Shown here: piece by piece, positions 55,988-57,490 of the stretch | Layout: every line of letters starts with the position of its first letter | Numbering within the stretch: position 1 is the stretch's first letter | From: an uncultured Geobacteraceae bacterium | Lineage (GTDB): Bacteria; Desulfobacterota; Desulfuromonadia; Geobacterales; Pseudopelobacteraceae | DNA length: 57,490 nucleotides | Reading direction: 5' to 3' | Assembly (NCBI GenBank): GCA_903901875.1 | Contig: CAIUSO010000131.1 | Span: forward strand, 1-57,490 | The notes under the pieces: generated by a model | The model's input: the letters and a program-made list of their open reading frames with translations, nothing else | What the model was told of the DNA's origin: nothing | The model's database searches: none | Program-made: the position numbers and the translations under genes

Positions 55988-57067
55988 ATGACGACTCTTT
56001 CCCGTACCGACATAAAAAATATTTTGATCCGCTCGGTCAACTGGATCGGTGACGCTGTCATGACCACTCCGGCCCTGTCAGTCATTCGAGAGCACTTTCC
56101 CGGTGCCCGCATAACCCTTCTGGCAAACCCGATGGTTTCGGCCCTGTTGGCTCATCATCCGACTCTCGATGCCATCATAACCTTTGATCGCACCGGAACA
56201 CATCAAGGTATTTCCGGCAGATTGAGACTTGCCGCAGAAGTGCGCCGATTGAAGTTCGATCTTGCCATTATTTTCCCAAATTCTTTCGATTCGGCCCTGG
56301 TTCCCTGGCTGGCAGGAGTTCCGAAACGACTCGGAAAATGCAGTGATGGCCGCACGCTCCTGCTGAATGGTCGTTACCATCCTGAACACCAGAAACGATC
56401 AGGGCACGAAGTGGAGTATTATCTCCATCTCCTGCATACCTTCGGAATCACCGGAACGCACACTCCCCTTCGTCTGTACCTAACCGATGGAGAGCGGCAA
56501 GAGGCCGACGGACTGCTGGCAAACCATGGCCTTACTAGAGATGACTTTATACTTGGCATCAATCCGGGAGCCAGCTATGGTTCGGCAAAGCGATGGTATC
56601 CGGACCGATTTGCCGGAGTTGCCCGGCGCCTGACCATGGAATGGGGAGCAAAGGTCGTCATCTTTGGGGGACCGGGAGAAACAGCCATTGCCGCCGACAT
56701 CGAAAGTCGCCTGAGCGGCACAGCGTTCAATCTGGCCGGTAAAACCTCGGTACGGCAGTTACTGGCACTTATTAATCGCTGCAATTTTTTTATCACCAAC
56801 GACTCGGGCCCCATGCACATTGCTGCCGCCTGCGGTGTCCCCCAGGTGGCAATTTTTGGGTCCACCGACCATACAGGCACCTCCCCCTACCAGGAAGATG
56901 CCGTTGTGGTACGTAGCAACGCCGACTGCGCCCCATGCAAACTGCGCAAATGCCCGACCGATCATCGCTGTATGACCGGGGTCAGTGAAGAGATGGTCAT
57001 TGAAGCGGCGAATGGCCTTCTTAACAACCTGCAGGCTCTCGAAAAAGATCGAAGAAGAAAGTTTTGA
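55988..57067 (+). CDS. waaF: ADP-heptose:LPS heptosyltransferase II, WaaF-like
   Basis: A 359-residue GT9 enzyme adding the second heptose to the LPS inner core. Signatures are ILIRSVNWIGDAVMTTPAL at the start, NPGASYGSAKRWYPDRFA, and FITNDSGPMHIAAACGVPQV in the C-terminal half, with the Cys-rich end CAPCKLRKCPTDHRCMTG typical of WaaF of many Desulfuromonadota. Opposite in direction to the core-kinase/GT9 pair, it probably completes the same inner core. Confidence 0.93.
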   Translation: MTTLSRTDIKNILIRSVNWIGDAVMTTPALSVIREHFPGARITLLANPMVSALLAHHPTLDAIITFDRTGTHQGISGRLRLAAEVRRLKFDLAIIFPNSFDSALVPWLAGVPKRLGKCSDGRTLLLNGRYHPEHQKRSGHEVEYYLHLLHTFGITGTHTPLRLYLTDGERQEADGLLANHGLTRDDFILGINPGASYGSAKRWYPDRFAGVARRLTMEWGAKVVIFGGPGETAIAADIESRLSGTAFNLAGKTSVRQLLALINRCNFFITNDSGPMHIAAACGVPQVAIFGSTDHTGTSPYQEDAVVVRSNADCAPCKLRKCPTDHRCMTGVSEEMVIEAANGLLNNLQALEKDRRRKF

Positions 57068-57128
57068 GCTATCAACACATGTTAGAAGTGTAGAGTCCGG
57101 CAACAAGCCGTTGCAAGGAGAACTGCTC

Positions 57129-57395
57129 ATGCATATAGCTAACCCGATTTACGATGTCGTATTCAAATACCTGATGGAAGATGCAAAGGTTGCCAAACTT
57201 TTAATTTCATCGATAATCGGTGAAGAAATCGAAGAGCTGGATTTCCGTCCACAGGAATTTACCACCGATATCGATAAAAGCCGGATTGAGGGAAGAATCG
57301 GCACGCTGACCGTATACCGGCTTGATTTCACCGCCAAAATCAGCACTAAAGAAGGCAGCCTGGGCAAGGAGGTCCTCTATATTCGCGCGCAGTGA
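57129..57395 (+). pseudogene. Truncated PD-(D/E)XK (Rpn/transposase-like) protein
   Basis: From the ATG at 57129, 88 residues match the start of the Rpn/PDDEXK nuclease-family putative transposases: NPIYDVVFKYLMEDAKVAKL, SSIIGEEIEELDFRPQE, YRLDFTAKISTKEG. These proteins normally have about 300 residues and continue with a VLIEIQKA-type motif carrying the catalytic residues. Here the sequence departs at VLYIRAQ and stops, so most of the nuclease is lost. The following bases look like an unrelated element end, suggesting insertion. GGAG precedes the ATG. Confidence 0.7.
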
Positions 57396-57490
57396 ATTGC
57401 CAACGTCGAAGTGGAATTTCGGACCTTCTGACGCGAAATGAGCGTGAACTTTTCGGACCCACCAAGTGATGGCGTCGTCGAGGCTAAGGG
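57385..57490 (+). mobile_element. Possible IS terminus at the right edge
   Basis: After the break in the nuclease-like gene, two related segments repeat in direct order: GGAATTTCGGACC (from about 57412) and GAACTTTTCGGACCC (from about 57448). Repeated subterminal boxes of this type are seen in IS21-like elements. The rest of the element would lie outside the window, so family and boundary are tentative. Confidence 0.35.

Noticed and set aside
1-57490. CRISPR arrays, tRNA or rRNA genes
   Set aside because: No regularly spaced repeats and no cloverleaf or rRNA-like conserved sequence were seen on reading; not exhaustively computed.

Overview
The window looks like a chromosomal segment of a Gram-negative, metal-respiring Desulfuromonadota/Geobacterales-type bacterium. 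The reasons are a nine-haem c-type cytochrome lipoprotein, a complete run of envelope and lipid A genes, a PhnD-type hybrid kinase, and many small same-strand operons with ATGA/GTGA start-stop overlaps. This assignment is inferred from gene content; no database search was run. No rRNA, tRNA, CRISPR array or replication origin was seen.

Region 1 (1 to about 8,900) is accessory and visibly more AT-rich. It holds a frameshifted AAA-type ATPase running off the left edge, a large STAND NTPase (DUF4062, NACHT and TPR-like parts), an IS1634-family element inserted about 20 bp upstream of the STAND start, an unusually long GT9 glycosyltransferase, and UDP-galactopyranose mutase (glf). The first genes look like a decaying conflict/defence island; the last two belong to surface polysaccharide synthesis.

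Region 2 (9,099 to 19,642) handles potassium: a KimA/KUP-like permease preceded by repeated TTGATACTTTC sites, a RelE toxin remnant, and a reverse-strand kdp operon (small uncharacterised ORF, kdpA, kdpB, kdpC, kdpD, kdpE).

Region 3 (19,790 to 27,211) is signalling: a reverse phoB-phoR-MFS operon and, divergently, a solute-binding lipoprotein translationally coupled to a hybrid histidine kinase that itself carries a periplasmic PhnD-like domain. No ABC permease accompanies them, so ligand sensing is more likely than transport.

Region 4 (27,246 to 37,869) holds a small membrane protein, an IHF-beta/HU-like protein, a ferredoxin-nitroreductase fusion, the cytochrome lipoprotein with a clear promoter and terminator, a CpoB/YbgF-like protein, a membrane pyrophosphatase with the K460 signature of K+-independent enzymes, an RNase E/G with a long charged tail, and an NHL-repeat lipoprotein.

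Region 5 (37,981 to 57,067) is an envelope-biogenesis supercluster: lysS, lolC/E, lolD, bamA, skp, lpxD, fabZ, lpxA, gnnA-like, gnnB-like, lpxB, a lipid A acyltransferase, a PAP2 phosphatase, waaA and lpxK on the forward strand; a GT9 heptosyltransferase and a Kdo/WaaP-type kinase convergent on the reverse strand; then waaF forward. gnnA/gnnB between lpxA and lpxB predict lipid A built on 2,3-diamino-glucose. The right edge carries a truncated PD-(D/E)XK (Rpn-like) gene followed by sequence resembling an IS end.
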